Part shown: one piece after another, positions 43,650-52,596 of the stretch | Layout of the letters: every line of letters begins with the position of its first letter | How positions within the stretch are numbered: the stretch's first letter is position 1 | Assembly: GCA_947259925.1 (NCBI GenBank) | Contig: CAMYOG010000026.1 | Coordinates: 79,807-143,806, forward strand | DNA length: 64,000 bases | Reading direction: 5' to 3' | Source of the DNA: Thermoanaerobaculia bacterium | GTDB lineage: Bacteria > Acidobacteriota > Thermoanaerobaculia > Multivoradales > JAHEKO01 | The notes under the pieces: model-generated | What the model saw: the letters and a program-made list of their open reading frames with translations, nothing else | What the model was told of the DNA's origin: nothing | Database searches by the model: none | Program-made: the position numbers and the translations under genes

Positions 43650-43978
43650 GGGTCGAGCTCGGGCCGGTCCCCGACGAGATAGAGCGCTGGCTCCCCGAGA
43701 ACGAGCCCGACGCCTCCGACGTCGGCGTCAACCATGCCGACGCCTTCCTGAAGCTGTTCAAGACGACCCTCGAGGACGGACGCAAGGTCTCCTGCACGCG
43801 CCGGGGGCTGAAGCTGACCTTCACGGTCGGCGATCGGAGCGGCGAGTCGCTCCTGCGCCGGCTCGAGCACGGACCGGACGTACGCGAGATCCTGCACCAG
43901 GCGTTGACCGAGGCCGCGGCAGGAGCAGGCGCTGCCTATTCGGTCGAGGACGGCACGCTCTACCTCGAGCTCGACTGA
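43646..43978 (+). CDS. small protein of the C1 cluster, unknown function
   Basis: A 110-residue soluble protein starting at GTG and overlapping the homocysteine methyltransferase stop as GTGA. It opens VELGPVPDEIERWLPENEPDA and contains ALDVGVNHADAF-like DVGVNHADAFLKLFKTTL, a beta hairpin KVSCTRRGLKLTFTVGD and a helical end. No family is recognised. Coupling suggests a role with the methyl transfer proteins. Confidence 0.7.
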   Translation: MRVELGPVPDEIERWLPENEPDASDVGVNHADAFLKLFKTTLEDGRKVSCTRRGLKLTFTVGDRSGESLLRRLEHGPDVREILHQALTEAAAGAGAAYSVEDGTLYLELD

Positions 43979-44059
43979 CGCCGCCGGGGCCTTCGGATGC
44001 CCGGGCCGCACCAGCGGGGCTGGCGCCGGGCGAGACCAGCGGCGATAATCGCTCGCCCC

Positions 44060-45352
44060 ATGGCGAATCGAAAGCGCCAGGCGGCGATCGGTTTCATCCT
44101 GGTCACCGTCTTCATCGATGTTCTGGGGATCGGCATCATCGTCCCGATCCTCCCCGAGCTGGTGCGCGAGTTCGCCGGCGGCAGCTCGGCTACCGCGGCC
44201 CGCTTCTACGGGGTGATCGCGGCCGCCTACGCCCTGATGCAGTTCATCTTCGCCCCGGTCCTGGGCGCTCTCTCCGACCGTTTCGGGCGCCGCCCGGTCA
44301 TCCTGGTCTCGCTCTTCGGTCTCGGGATCGACTACGTGATCATGGGCCTGGCGCCGACTCTCGGTTGGATCTTCGCCGGCCGCCTGATCGCCGGGGTGAT
44401 GGGCGCCAGCTTCACCGCCGCGAACGCCTACATCGCGGACATCTCCTCCCCGGACAACCGCGCTCGCAACTTCGGCTTCATCGGCGTGGCCTTCGGCCTC
44501 GGCTTCATCTTCGGCCCCGCCCTGGGCGGTCTGCTCGGCGGCATCCACCTGCGACTCCCCTTCTTCGTCGCCGCCGGCCTGGCCCTGGTCAACTGGCTCT
44601 ACGGCTTTTTCGTCCTGCCCGAGTCCCTGGAGCCCGAGAACCGTGACGCGTTCCACTGGCGGCGTGCCAACCCGCTCGGCACGCTCACGGTGCTGCGCAA
44701 GTACCCGCTGGTAGCCGGTCTCGCCATCGCGTTCGTCCTGATGGGGATGGCCCAGCGCGGCCTGGAGACGGTCTGGGTGCTGTACACCGGCTATCGCTTC
44801 GGGTGGGACGAGCGGACCAACGGGCTGACGCTCGCTCTGGTCGGCCTGATGGCGGCGATCGTGCACGGCACGATGGTCAAGCCGGTAATCGGTCGGATCG
44901 GTGAGCGGCGCACCGTGCTCGCGGGGCTGGGCGTATCGGCGATCGCGTTCTTCCTCTACGGCATCGCCACCCAGGGGTGGATGATGCTGGGGATCATCGT
45001 CTTCGGCTCGATTGGCGGCCTGGCGGGACCCGCTCTCCAGGGTCTGGTCGCCGGCTCCGTCAGCCCTTCGGATCAGGGCAAGGTGCAAGGAGGGCTCACT
45101 TCGCTGATGAGCCTGACGGCGATCGTCTCGCCCCTGGTCTTCACCGCCGGTCTGTTCGGCTACTTCACCGCGGAGAACGCGTTCGTCCATCTGCCCGGCG
45201 CGCCGTTCCTGCTCGGATCGACGCTTCTGCTCGCGTCGCTGATCGTGATCGTCAGGCTGTTCCGGAGAATCCCCTCTGAACCGCAAGGTGCCTTGCTACA
45301 CTCCTCCCACACGACCCCCGTCAGGGGAGACGATCAGGACCAGGAAAGGTGA
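44060..45352 (+). CDS. MFS drug/proton antiporter (TetA-like)
   Basis: A 430-residue major-facilitator protein with 12 transmembrane helices. IDVLGIGIIVPILPEL (TM1), GALSDRFGRRPVILVSL (motif A), and GALGGLLGG-type TM5 glycine-rich segment (FGPALGGLLGG) resemble the TetA/Bmr 12-TM exporters. Longer upstream reading adds only Arg-rich sequence, so the ATG at 44060 is used. It probably exports a drug-like compound with protons; the substrate is unknown. Eleven bases separate it from the peroxiredoxin gene. Confidence 0.88.
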   Translation: MANRKRQAAIGFILVTVFIDVLGIGIIVPILPELVREFAGGSSATAARFYGVIAAAYALMQFIFAPVLGALSDRFGRRPVILVSLFGLGIDYVIMGLAPTLGWIFAGRLIAGVMGASFTAANAYIADISSPDNRARNFGFIGVAFGLGFIFGPALGGLLGGIHLRLPFFVAAGLALVNWLYGFFVLPESLEPENRDAFHWRRANPLGTLTVLRKYPLVAGLAIAFVLMGMAQRGLETVWVLYTGYRFGWDERTNGLTLALVGLMAAIVHGTMVKPVIGRIGERRTVLAGLGVSAIAFFLYGIATQGWMMLGIIVFGSIGGLAGPALQGLVAGSVSPSDQGKVQGGLTSLMSLTAIVSPLVFTAGLFGYFTAENAFVHLPGAPFLLGSTLLLASLIVIVRLFRRIPSEPQGALLHSSHTTPVRGDDQDQER

Positions 45353-45363
45353 GGTAAGCAGGG

Positions 45364-46023
45364 ATGTCACTCAGAATCGGCGACGAAGTACCCGATTTCA
45401 CGGCCCAGACCACGGACGGCGAGATCAGGTTTCACGAGTGGATCGGAGACAGCTGGGCGGTGCTCTTTTCGCACCCGAAGGACTTCACACCGGTCTGCAC
45501 CACCGAGCTCGGCTACATGGCCGGCCTGCAGGCCGAGTTCGCGAACCGCAATACCAAGATCATCGGCCTGAGCGTCGACTCGGTCGACGATCACCAGCGG
45601 TGGAAGGCCGACATCGAGCGGACCCAGGGGCACGCTGTCAGCTACCCGATGATCGGCGACACCAACCTGGAGGTCGCCAAGATGTTCGACATGCTGCCCG
45701 CCGAGGAGAGCGGCGAGGCCGGCGGCAGAACCGCGGCGGACAACCAGACCGTACGATCGGTCTTCGTGATCGGCCCGGACAAGAAGGTCAAGCTGACGCT
45801 CACCTATCCGATGAGCACCGGCCGGAACTTCGACGAGGTGCTGCGGGTGATCGACTCGATGCAGCTGACCGCCTCCCACCAGGTCGCGACGCCGGTCAAC
45901 TGGCAGCCGGGCGAGAGCGTAATCATTCTGCCGGCGGTCACCAACGAGGTGGCGGCCGAGAAGTACCCGGACGGCTGGGAGGCGCCGGTCGAGTACATCC
46001 GGATCATTCCACAGCCCGAGTAG
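45364..46023 (+). CDS. 1-Cys peroxiredoxin (Prx6 type)
   Basis: A 219-residue peroxidase. The peroxidatic Cys45 lies in HPKDFTPVCTTELG; the C-terminal LPAVTNEVAAEKYPDGWEAP is the Prx6 dimer/extension block. No resolving Cys is seen, as expected for 1-Cys enzymes. It reduces hydrogen and lipid peroxides in the cytoplasm. GAGG and AGGG precede the ATG. Confidence 0.95.
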   Translation: MSLRIGDEVPDFTAQTTDGEIRFHEWIGDSWAVLFSHPKDFTPVCTTELGYMAGLQAEFANRNTKIIGLSVDSVDDHQRWKADIERTQGHAVSYPMIGDTNLEVAKMFDMLPAEESGEAGGRTAADNQTVRSVFVIGPDKKVKLTLTYPMSTGRNFDEVLRVIDSMQLTASHQVATPVNWQPGESVIILPAVTNEVAAEKYPDGWEAPVEYIRIIPQPE

Positions 46024-46107
46024 GTCGAGTCTGCCCGAGCGGCCGCACCGCGGGCCGACTCGAGCGCTTCGGCGTGTCGAATCGGTCGACCGAGGAGGAG
46101 TACCAGC

Positions 46108-46809
46108 ATGGAGTCCAGACGTTTTCTCATCACCGGAGGTAGCCAGGGGATCGGCGCCGCGCTCGTCGAGGCGGCGCGGGCCGACGACGATCAGGTGGTG
46201 TTCACCGGTCGCAATCACGATCTGATCGAGGAGCTCGCCGGCCGCACCGGCGCCGTCGGCATCGCTGCCGACGTGGCGGTGGCCGAAGACAACGCCAGGA
46301 CGGTCACCGAGGCCGTCGACCGGATGGGTGGCATCGACGTCCTGGTCAACAACGCCGGCTGGGGATACGGTGCCCCGATCGGCGAGCTGGACGTCGACCG
46401 GATGCGGCAGCTCTTCGACACCAACGTCTTCGGCCTGGTCGACCTGACCAATCGGGTCGTGCCGCTGATGAAGGAGCAGGGCGGCGGCGACATCGTCAAC
46501 ATAGCGTCTACCTCGGGTATCAAGGGCCATCCGAACGGCACCGCCTACTCCGCGAGCAAGTGGGCGGTGCGGGGTATCAGCCAGTGCTGGCAGGCGGAGC
46601 TTCGTCCACACGACATCCGGGTGATCTCGGTCTGTCCATCCGAGGTGCAGACCAACTGGGGCGGCCGGAGCGGGCGCAACAACCCGAACAAGCTGTTCGC
46701 TCCCGACATCGCCGAGGTCGTGATGGCGGCGCTCGGGGCCGACCGCCGGGCTCTCTGGCCCGAGGTCTCGGTCTTCGCCACCAACCCCTGGAAGGAGCCC
46801 GAAGGCTGA
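46108..46809 (+). CDS. short-chain dehydrogenase/reductase (3-ketoacyl-ACP reductase-like)
   Basis: A 233-residue SDR. TGGSQGIG, NNAGWGYG, the serine in NIASTSG, and YSASKWAV give the cofactor loop and the Ser-Tyr-Lys triad; the arginine in TGRN after beta-2 suggests NADPH. Preceded by GAGGAG about eight bases from the ATG. The substrate is unknown, and there is no close pathway partner. Confidence 0.88.
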   Translation: MESRRFLITGGSQGIGAALVEAARADDDQVVFTGRNHDLIEELAGRTGAVGIAADVAVAEDNARTVTEAVDRMGGIDVLVNNAGWGYGAPIGELDVDRMRQLFDTNVFGLVDLTNRVVPLMKEQGGGDIVNIASTSGIKGHPNGTAYSASKWAVRGISQCWQAELRPHDIRVISVCPSEVQTNWGGRSGRNNPNKLFAPDIAEVVMAALGADRRALWPEVSVFATNPWKEPEG

Positions 46810-46901
46810 CGACGAGGTCGCTTCGCCACTCTACGTGGGGGAGGTCGGCGGTCGCGGTCGCCTGACCAACGGTCCGTGGAGGCGGGCCTTCGACGACCGA
46901 C

Positions 46902-47540
46902 CTAGTCGGGGACGTCCCAGGGAACGATCTCGACCCGATCGTAGACCCGCTGGATCCGTAGATCGGACATCGAGCCTCGGCCCTTGATCTCGGTAGCAAC
47001 CAGGACCCGGGCACCGTCCGCGACCAGCTCCCACGTCTCCCGCACCGGCCGGCCGGCGCTGATCTCGTACTCCATCACCAGGCGGCCACCGCCCCGCCAC
47101 TCGGCGGTAGCTCTCAGCTCCCCGTCTCCGGGGCCGGGCAGAGGAAACTCGCGCCCGTCGGTGTAGATCGTCAGCTCGAATGGCCGATCGGGCAACGCGC
47201 TCTCGATCGTCAGCTCCGGGTCGGCATGAGCGATCGTCACCACGCGCGGTCCCACGACCAGGGTTTCGATGCGCTCGCGCAGCTCGCTACGGGCGTCGTC
47301 AGAGCCGCTGCCCGGCCGGACCCCGAAGCCCCCTCTGCTCGGTTGCTCGACCCGGCTGCGCATGGCGGCGGCGATCAGCTCGCGCGCGTCGTCGCTGCGC
47401 TCCAGGTTGAGCTCCCAGCTGCCCGAGAAGTCGGGATGAGCGCCGGAGTCGACCTCGCCGATCGCCGGCGCCGCCAGGGGCAGGCAGCAGGCCGCCGCGA
47501 GCGACCAGCTGAGTCTCGTCCTGAGCAATACCGACAGCAT
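46902..47540 (-). CDS. secreted protein, unknown function
   Basis: A 212-residue protein with a signal peptide (LSWSLAAACCLPLAAPAIG). It opens DFSGSWELNLERSDD, a start seen in many secreted hypothetical proteins of soil bacteria, then an Arg/Gly-rich stretch and a lipocalin-like beta region. A GTG at 47546 after GGGAGG is an alternative start. It follows the pepP-like gene by 26 bases. Confidence 0.7.
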   Translation of the reverse strand: MLSVLLRTRLSWSLAAACCLPLAAPAIGEVDSGAHPDFSGSWELNLERSDDARELIAAAMRSRVEQPSRGGFGVRPGSGSDDARSELRERIETLVVGPRVVTIAHADPELTIESALPDRPFELTIYTDGREFPLPGPGDGELRATAEWRGGGRLVMEYEISAGRPVRETWELVADGARVLVATEIKGRGSMSDLRIQRVYDRVEIVPWDVPD

Positions 47541-47566
47541 CCGCACTCACCCTCCCGACCTACCGG

Positions 47567-48955
47567 TTAGCCGGCCATGGCCGCCTCGACCTCCGCGACG
47601 CTCTTCGGGATCGGTCGTCCGAGCACCCGGTGTCCGTCCGCGGTCACCAGCACATCGTCTTCGATCCGGATGCCACCGAAGTCGCGATACTTGTCGACCG
47701 CTTCCCAGTTGACGAAATCGGCGAACTTCCCCTCCGCCGACCAGCGATCGATCAGCTCCGGTATGAAGTAGATGCCGGGCTCGACGGCGACGACCCAGTC
47801 GGGCTCGAGCTCGCGACCCAGTCGGACGTAGGCGACGCCGAACAACGAGCTGCGGGTGATCCGGTCGTCGTAGCCCACCAGGTCCTCGCCCAGACCCTCC
47901 ATGTCGTGCACGTCGAGGCCGATCATGTGGCCGGTACCGCACTGCAGGAACGCGGCGTGGGCGCCCAGCTCGACCGCTTCGTGCGCGTCGCCCCGAGCCA
48001 GGCCGAGCTGTTTCAATCCCTCCATCTGGCTGCGCGCCGCGGTCTTGTAGACATCGATGAACGGCGTGCCGGGAGCGACCGCGGCGGTCGCGTCGGCGAG
48101 CGCCTGCAGCACGACCTCGTAGATCTCGCGCTGTCGCTGATCGAACCTGCCGTTCACCGGGAAGCTCCGGGTGATGTCGCTCGCGTACCCCTCCGGCGAG
48201 GTGGCGCCGGAATCGTGCACTACCAGCTGGCCCGACTTCATCACGTTGCCGTGCGCATGATTGTGAAGGACCTCACCCCGCACCGAGAAGATGATCGGGA
48301 ACGAGACCGGAGAGCCGTGCCGGGCATGGCACGCCTCGATCTCGCGCACGACCTCCCACTCGTGCCGATCCGGCCGCGTCTCGCGCATCGCCGTCGTGTG
48401 CGTGTCGTACGAGACCTCGAGTGCCCGCTCGATCTCTTCGACCTCGCGCGCTTCCTTGGGCGAGCGGAGGGCGATGACCGCGCGCACCAGCGGCTCGGAT
48501 ACCCGGGCCTCGAGATCGTCGGGGGTGACGCCCAGCAGACCGGCCAGCTTGAGTCGGCCGTCGCCCCGATAGGCGGGCAGGATATGGACCGTGCGCCCGG
48601 CGTCGAGCGCTGCCCGCACGTCGTCCGCGAGGCGGCCGCTGTCGCGGCAGTCTGCCACTCCGATCCGATCGCCGCGCTCGGCGAGCGTCGGCAGGGGTCC
48701 GGTCCAGACGATGTCGTCGAGGGTCGGCTGATAGCCGTACAGGACCTCTTCGCCGCTGTCGAAGTCGAGGGTGGCCGCCAGTCCGGCCTCGGCCAGACCC
48801 CAGAAGTACCGGAAGGAGGCGTCTTGCCAGAACGGATAGTGGTTGTCGCGATAGTTGAGCGGCGCCTCGTCGTTACCCAGGAAGAGGACGACGCCCGAGT
48901 CGATACGCCCCGCCAGGCGTCGACGCCGCGCCACGTACACATCTCGGTCGAACAT
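47567..48955 (-). CDS. pepP: Xaa-Pro aminopeptidase (PepP-like, M24B)
   Basis: A 462-residue cytoplasmic enzyme with an N-terminal AMP_N-type domain (RRRLAGRIDSGVVLFLGNDEAPLNYRDN) and a pita-bread catalytic domain. Metal ligands: Asp in HDSGATSPEG, Asp in ASDITRSFP, His in TGHMIGLDVHD, Glu in AVEPGIYF, Glu in RIEDDVLVT. It removes the first residue before proline. With the secreted M24 enzyme at 3141 it gives two compartments for proline-peptide breakdown. Confidence 0.95.
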   Translation of the reverse strand: MFDRDVYVARRRRLAGRIDSGVVLFLGNDEAPLNYRDNHYPFWQDASFRYFWGLAEAGLAATLDFDSGEEVLYGYQPTLDDIVWTGPLPTLAERGDRIGVADCRDSGRLADDVRAALDAGRTVHILPAYRGDGRLKLAGLLGVTPDDLEARVSEPLVRAVIALRSPKEAREVEEIERALEVSYDTHTTAMRETRPDRHEWEVVREIEACHARHGSPVSFPIIFSVRGEVLHNHAHGNVMKSGQLVVHDSGATSPEGYASDITRSFPVNGRFDQRQREIYEVVLQALADATAAVAPGTPFIDVYKTAARSQMEGLKQLGLARGDAHEAVELGAHAAFLQCGTGHMIGLDVHDMEGLGEDLVGYDDRITRSSLFGVAYVRLGRELEPDWVVAVEPGIYFIPELIDRWSAEGKFADFVNWEAVDKYRDFGGIRIEDDVLVTADGHRVLGRPIPKSVAEVEAAMAG

Positions 48956-49109
48956 GGGCCGATCCTACAGGTTGAGACCGGTGTCGACGAGCCCACTCCC
49001 TGACCGCCGGCCGCCCTCCCGGAGAGCTATCGAAATCAGTGCATATGGCGGCGGTGTGGAGCGCGTAACAGCCCGGCGAGCCCGGCCCGTCTAGCGTCGA
49101 AATCGCCCC

Positions 49110-50594
49110 ATGTCGAGAACCAGGATCGTCCTGATCGGTCTCCTATCGGCGTTCTTCCTGGCCCATGCCGGGCACGCCACCTGGCATCACTTCGCTACCT
49201 CGGTCTTCAAGCCCGAGTCGAAGAGACAGAAGCATCCGACGACTCTCACCCAGACGCTGGTGATGCCCGAGGACGCGGTCAACCCCCAGGTCTGCGCGTC
49301 CTATTTCAATAACTTCAGGAAGAAGAACGCCGGCCAGGTCAACACCCGGGTTCTCCACTCACGCGATCTCAAGCCGCTCGACTCGTTCGAGTTGCGCGGC
49401 AGCGTTCGGAAGAACGCCTCGATCGAGTGTCGCGCCGTCGACAACTTCGAGAGCGGCGACGTGCTGGTCTTCGAGTTCGACTTCGTCGGCCTGCCGAAGC
49501 TGCGCACCAAGAGAAGGCACGCCGACTTCTTCAGTGCTCACGGCCTGGTCTCCGCCGCCGGCGCCCTGGCGGCCGGCGAGCTCGCCCAGCAACCCGCGCC
49601 GTCCCGCGCCGGCTGGCAGCACTTCGCGAACTCAATCCTCCAGGCCGAGCGGGACGGGCAGGAGCATCCCCGGGATCTGATCGAGACGATCGTGGTGCCG
49701 TACGACTCGGTGGCGCCACTGGTCTGCTCGGCCTACGCCAATACCTCCGACAACGGCAGTCAGGGTGAGGTCGCGGCGCGCGTCTCGATCGCCCGCAGTC
49801 TGCTCGACTTCGAGCAGCACCGCCTCCGCGGACAGGTCAAGAAGAACACCTATCAGGAATGCGTTCAGGTCGGGGACCTCGAGGCGGGCACGGTGGTCGT
49901 CTTCGAGTTCGACTTCCACGGACTGCCCAACCTGAGCATGTCCGGCAAGGCGATCGACTGGGCCGGAGTCCGGGGCGTGGTCTCGACCGCCGGCGAGCCT
50001 TCGATGATCGACCCGGACCCGGCCGACGAGCCGGATCCGCCGAACGACCCTCCGCCTCCCGACGACCCGCCGCCACCGGACTCGCCGCCGCCGCCGGATC
50101 CGCCCCCACCCCCGCCACCGCCGCCACCACCGCCGCCGCCAGCGGACGATCCGCCGTCGGGCTCGGGCCTGTCGGCCGCGGACCAGCGCGCCGTCTCGTC
50201 GCTGCTGCTCAAGACCCGCAAGACGCAGCTCTGGCGACCGGCCCGCAACAATCCCAGGAAGTGGACCGTGGTCGGCCCCAAGACGCGAGCGATCTCCGGC
50301 AACAAGCTCGATCCGAAGACCGCCGGCTACGGCGATACGATCGCCGCCGCGCTCGCCGACTACGAGCGCAAGCAGGGCAAGCTCGCCCGCGGAGACCTGC
50401 TGAGCACCCGCGATCGACAGGCGATCGAGTGGTATTCGCGGATGTCGTCGAGCGGGGGCCCGACCTCGGTCCGGCGCGACGTCAGCGGTAGATACCACGG
50501 CGAGTATTACCGCGCCCGGACGGGGAGCCATCATCGGGGACCGCTCGGATCGATGGCCCAGGCGATCGACTGGCTCAAGTCCCAGGGACTCTAG
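49110..50594 (+). CDS. secreted two-repeat protein with polyproline linker and unknown C-terminal domain
   Basis: A 494-residue protein with a signal peptide (about 1-23). Two tandem copies of a roughly 115-residue domain follow: the first opens WHHFATSVFKPESKRQKHP, the second WQHFANSILQAERDGQEHP; both have a VCxxYxN segment, a late RGxVxKNxxxEC segment and end VFEFDFxGLPxL. Two Cys per copy could pair. Next is a Pro/Asp linker (about 300-360) with a run of fourteen prolines, then about 130 residues with SSRDRQAIEWYSRM-like helices. I do not recognise either domain. Confidence 0.75.
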   Translation: MSRTRIVLIGLLSAFFLAHAGHATWHHFATSVFKPESKRQKHPTTLTQTLVMPEDAVNPQVCASYFNNFRKKNAGQVNTRVLHSRDLKPLDSFELRGSVRKNASIECRAVDNFESGDVLVFEFDFVGLPKLRTKRRHADFFSAHGLVSAAGALAAGELAQQPAPSRAGWQHFANSILQAERDGQEHPRDLIETIVVPYDSVAPLVCSAYANTSDNGSQGEVAARVSIARSLLDFEQHRLRGQVKKNTYQECVQVGDLEAGTVVVFEFDFHGLPNLSMSGKAIDWAGVRGVVSTAGEPSMIDPDPADEPDPPNDPPPPDDPPPPDSPPPPDPPPPPPPPPPPPPPADDPPSGSGLSAADQRAVSSLLLKTRKTQLWRPARNNPRKWTVVGPKTRAISGNKLDPKTAGYGDTIAAALADYERKQGKLARGDLLSTRDRQAIEWYSRMSSSGGPTSVRRDVSGRYHGEYYRARTGSHHRGPLGSMAQAIDWLKSQGL

Positions 50595-50636
50595 CCACCA
50601 GCCTCTTCTGCCCGAGGCCCGCGTTAGAGTTCCGGC

Positions 50637-51488
50637 GTGGCGGCCAACCTCTACGCTCTCGGCGCGATCGCGCTCTGGGCGACGCTCGCCGCGCTCGGCG
50701 TCGAGCTCGCGCACGTCCCGCCGCTCTTCCTGACCGGCCTCGCTCTGCTCATCGGCAGCCTGATCGCCCTGCCCTGGTCGGGCTTCGATCCCCGCAGGTG
50801 GAGGGTACCGATCTCGACCCTGGCGCTCGGTGTCTATGGCCTCTTCGGCTTCCATTTCCTGCTCTTTCTCGCACTACGGCACGCGCCGCCGGTCGAGGCG
50901 AATCTGGTCAACTACCTCTGGCCACTGCTGATCGTGGTCCTGGCGCCCCTGATCCTGCCCGGAGTCCGCCTGCGGGCGGTTCATGTGGCCGCCGCGAGCG
51001 CCGGCTTCGCGGGCGCGGCCCTGGCGATCACCGGCGGACGCGGCGTCGGCGGGTTCGCCTGGGGCTATCTTCCGGCTCTCGGCTCGGCTCTGATCTGGTC
51101 GAGCTACTCGCTCATGACCAAGCGGGTCGCTCCCTTCCCCACCGCGGCCGTCGGCGGCTTCTGCGTGACCGCAGGCGCCCTGTCGCTCATGAGCTCCCTG
51201 CTCCTCGAAAGTCCGGTCGAGCTGGCCAACCGGGATCTGACGCTGATCTTGGCGATGGGTTTCGGACCGCTCGGAGCGGCGTTCTTCCTCTGGGACCGGG
51301 CCCTCAAGCTGGGCGACCCACGAACCCTCGGCGTCCTGGCGTTCCTGACACCCCTCGCGTCCACCGTTCTGCTGCTGGTCGTTCGGCGGCAGCGTCCGAC
51401 GGCGTGGATCTTCGCGGCCGCCGTGCTCATCGTCGGCGCCGCAGCGGTTGCAGTACGGGCGAGCTCCGATCGGCCGCCGACTGGCTGA
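50637..51488 (+). CDS. EamA/DMT-family exporter (YddG-like)
   Basis: A 283-residue protein with ten transmembrane helices in two EamA repeats, starting at GTG. GAIALWATLAALGVE and NLVNYLWPLLIVVLAP are close to YddG, which exports aromatic amino acids and other metabolites. The second repeat includes WSSYSLMTKRVA and GAAFFLWDRALKLGD. Direction and substrate inferred from the family. Confidence 0.87.
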   Translation: MAANLYALGAIALWATLAALGVELAHVPPLFLTGLALLIGSLIALPWSGFDPRRWRVPISTLALGVYGLFGFHFLLFLALRHAPPVEANLVNYLWPLLIVVLAPLILPGVRLRAVHVAAASAGFAGAALAITGGRGVGGFAWGYLPALGSALIWSSYSLMTKRVAPFPTAAVGGFCVTAGALSLMSSLLLESPVELANRDLTLILAMGFGPLGAAFFLWDRALKLGDPRTLGVLAFLTPLASTVLLLVVRRQRPTAWIFAAAVLIVGAAAVAVRASSDRPPTG

Positions 51489-51546
51489 TACCGCCACTCG
51501 ACCCGGTGCGGAATACGGAGGGCGCCTGAGATAGGCTCTCAGAGCC

Positions 51547-52596
51547 ATGGCCGAACCGTCGGAGTTCACCTCGAGCCTCATCGCTTCGGGCGCCTCTGGG
51601 TATGCCCAGGCCGCCGCCTATCGCCTGCTCGAGCGGCGGCCCGAGGTCGGCGAGCGGTTCGGCACCGGCGCGTTCCGGAGCTGGAGCCAGCATCTGACGG
51701 TGCGGCTCAAGGAGCTGGCCGCCGCCATGCTAGTGGAAGAACCGGGTCTGTTCGCCGCCGAGGTCGGCTGGTCCGAGGTCAGCTTCCGCTCTCGAGAGGT
51801 GCCGGTAGAGGATCTGCGAACCAGCCTCGAGTGCCTGCGCGACACCCTCCAGGAGGAGTTGCCCGAGGAGGCACGAGCCACCCCCGCGCCCTACTTCGAG
51901 CAGGCGCTCGCTCGACTCTCGGAGCCGGCGCCAGCCGTGGAGCCCGCTCTCGGCGAGGACTCGACCGAGAATCGACTCGCGCTCCGGTACCTGGAGACCG
52001 CGCTCGCGGGCGATCGGAGAGGTGCGATCGAGCTGCTTCTGGCGGCCTTCGGAGACGGGATCGACGTCCTCGCCGCCTACCGCGTCCTGCAGATCGCGCA
52101 GAGCCACGTTGGCGACCTCTGGCACGCACGAGAGCTCGCCGTCTCCCAGGAGCACTTCGTGACCGCCACCACCGAGGCGGCCATGACCCTGCTCGCGCTG
52201 CAGGCCGCGCCCGAGGCGCCGAGCGACCACACGGTAGTGGTGTCGCCGGTCCCAGGCAACACGCACGAGCTCGGAGCCAAGGCGCTCGCCCATCGCTTCG
52301 AGATGGCGGGCTGGCGGACGATCTACCTGGGAAGCGAGCTGCCGGCGGCCGAGCTGGCCGGAGCCCTGGAGATCTTCGACGCCCAGCTGCTGGCACTCTC
52401 GGTCGCCCTCTCGCCCCAGCTCAGGGGGACGATCGACACGATCCGGCGCGCGCGCACACAAGCGCCGGCGGTCAAGATCCTGGTCGGCGGCAGGGTCTTC
52501 GCGGTCGCGCCCGAGCTCTGGCGAAAGGTGGGCGCCGACGGCTCGGCATCCGACTCGAACTCGGCCCTCGAGCAGGCCGATCGATTGCTGTCGTGA
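51547..52596 (+). CDS. cobalamin-binding protein with CarH-type light-sensing motif (no MerR domain)
   Basis: A 349-residue soluble protein. Residues 1-125 form a helical domain (AAAYRLLERRPEVGERFG, EDLRTSLECLRDTLQEE), not the MerR DNA-binding domain of CarH. Residues 145-225 form the four-helix B12 cap with W192-x9-E202-H203 (LWHARELAVSQEH), the adenosylcobalamin photosensor motif. The Rossmann part has GNTHELGAKAL (NxHxxG, Asn replacing the usual Asp/Glu), a serine-rich strand and LVGGRVF. It probably senses light or B12 and regulates a partner. It ends one base before the convergent photolyase gene. Confidence 0.85.
   Translation: MAEPSEFTSSLIASGASGYAQAAAYRLLERRPEVGERFGTGAFRSWSQHLTVRLKELAAAMLVEEPGLFAAEVGWSEVSFRSREVPVEDLRTSLECLRDTLQEELPEEARATPAPYFEQALARLSEPAPAVEPALGEDSTENRLALRYLETALAGDRRGAIELLLAAFGDGIDVLAAYRVLQIAQSHVGDLWHARELAVSQEHFVTATTEAAMTLLALQAAPEAPSDHTVVVSPVPGNTHELGAKALAHRFEMAGWRTIYLGSELPAAELAGALEIFDAQLLALSVALSPQLRGTIDTIRRARTQAPAVKILVGGRVFAVAPELWRKVGADGSASDSNSALEQADRLLS

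Noticed and set aside
43433..45286. 617-codon open frame on the minus strand
   Set aside because: Antisense to the homocysteine methyltransferase and MFS genes with a charged, repeat-poor composition typical of shadow frames.
49865..50305. Glycine-rich frame on the minus strand
   Set aside because: It is the antisense of the polyproline linker, so the glycine run is a by-product.
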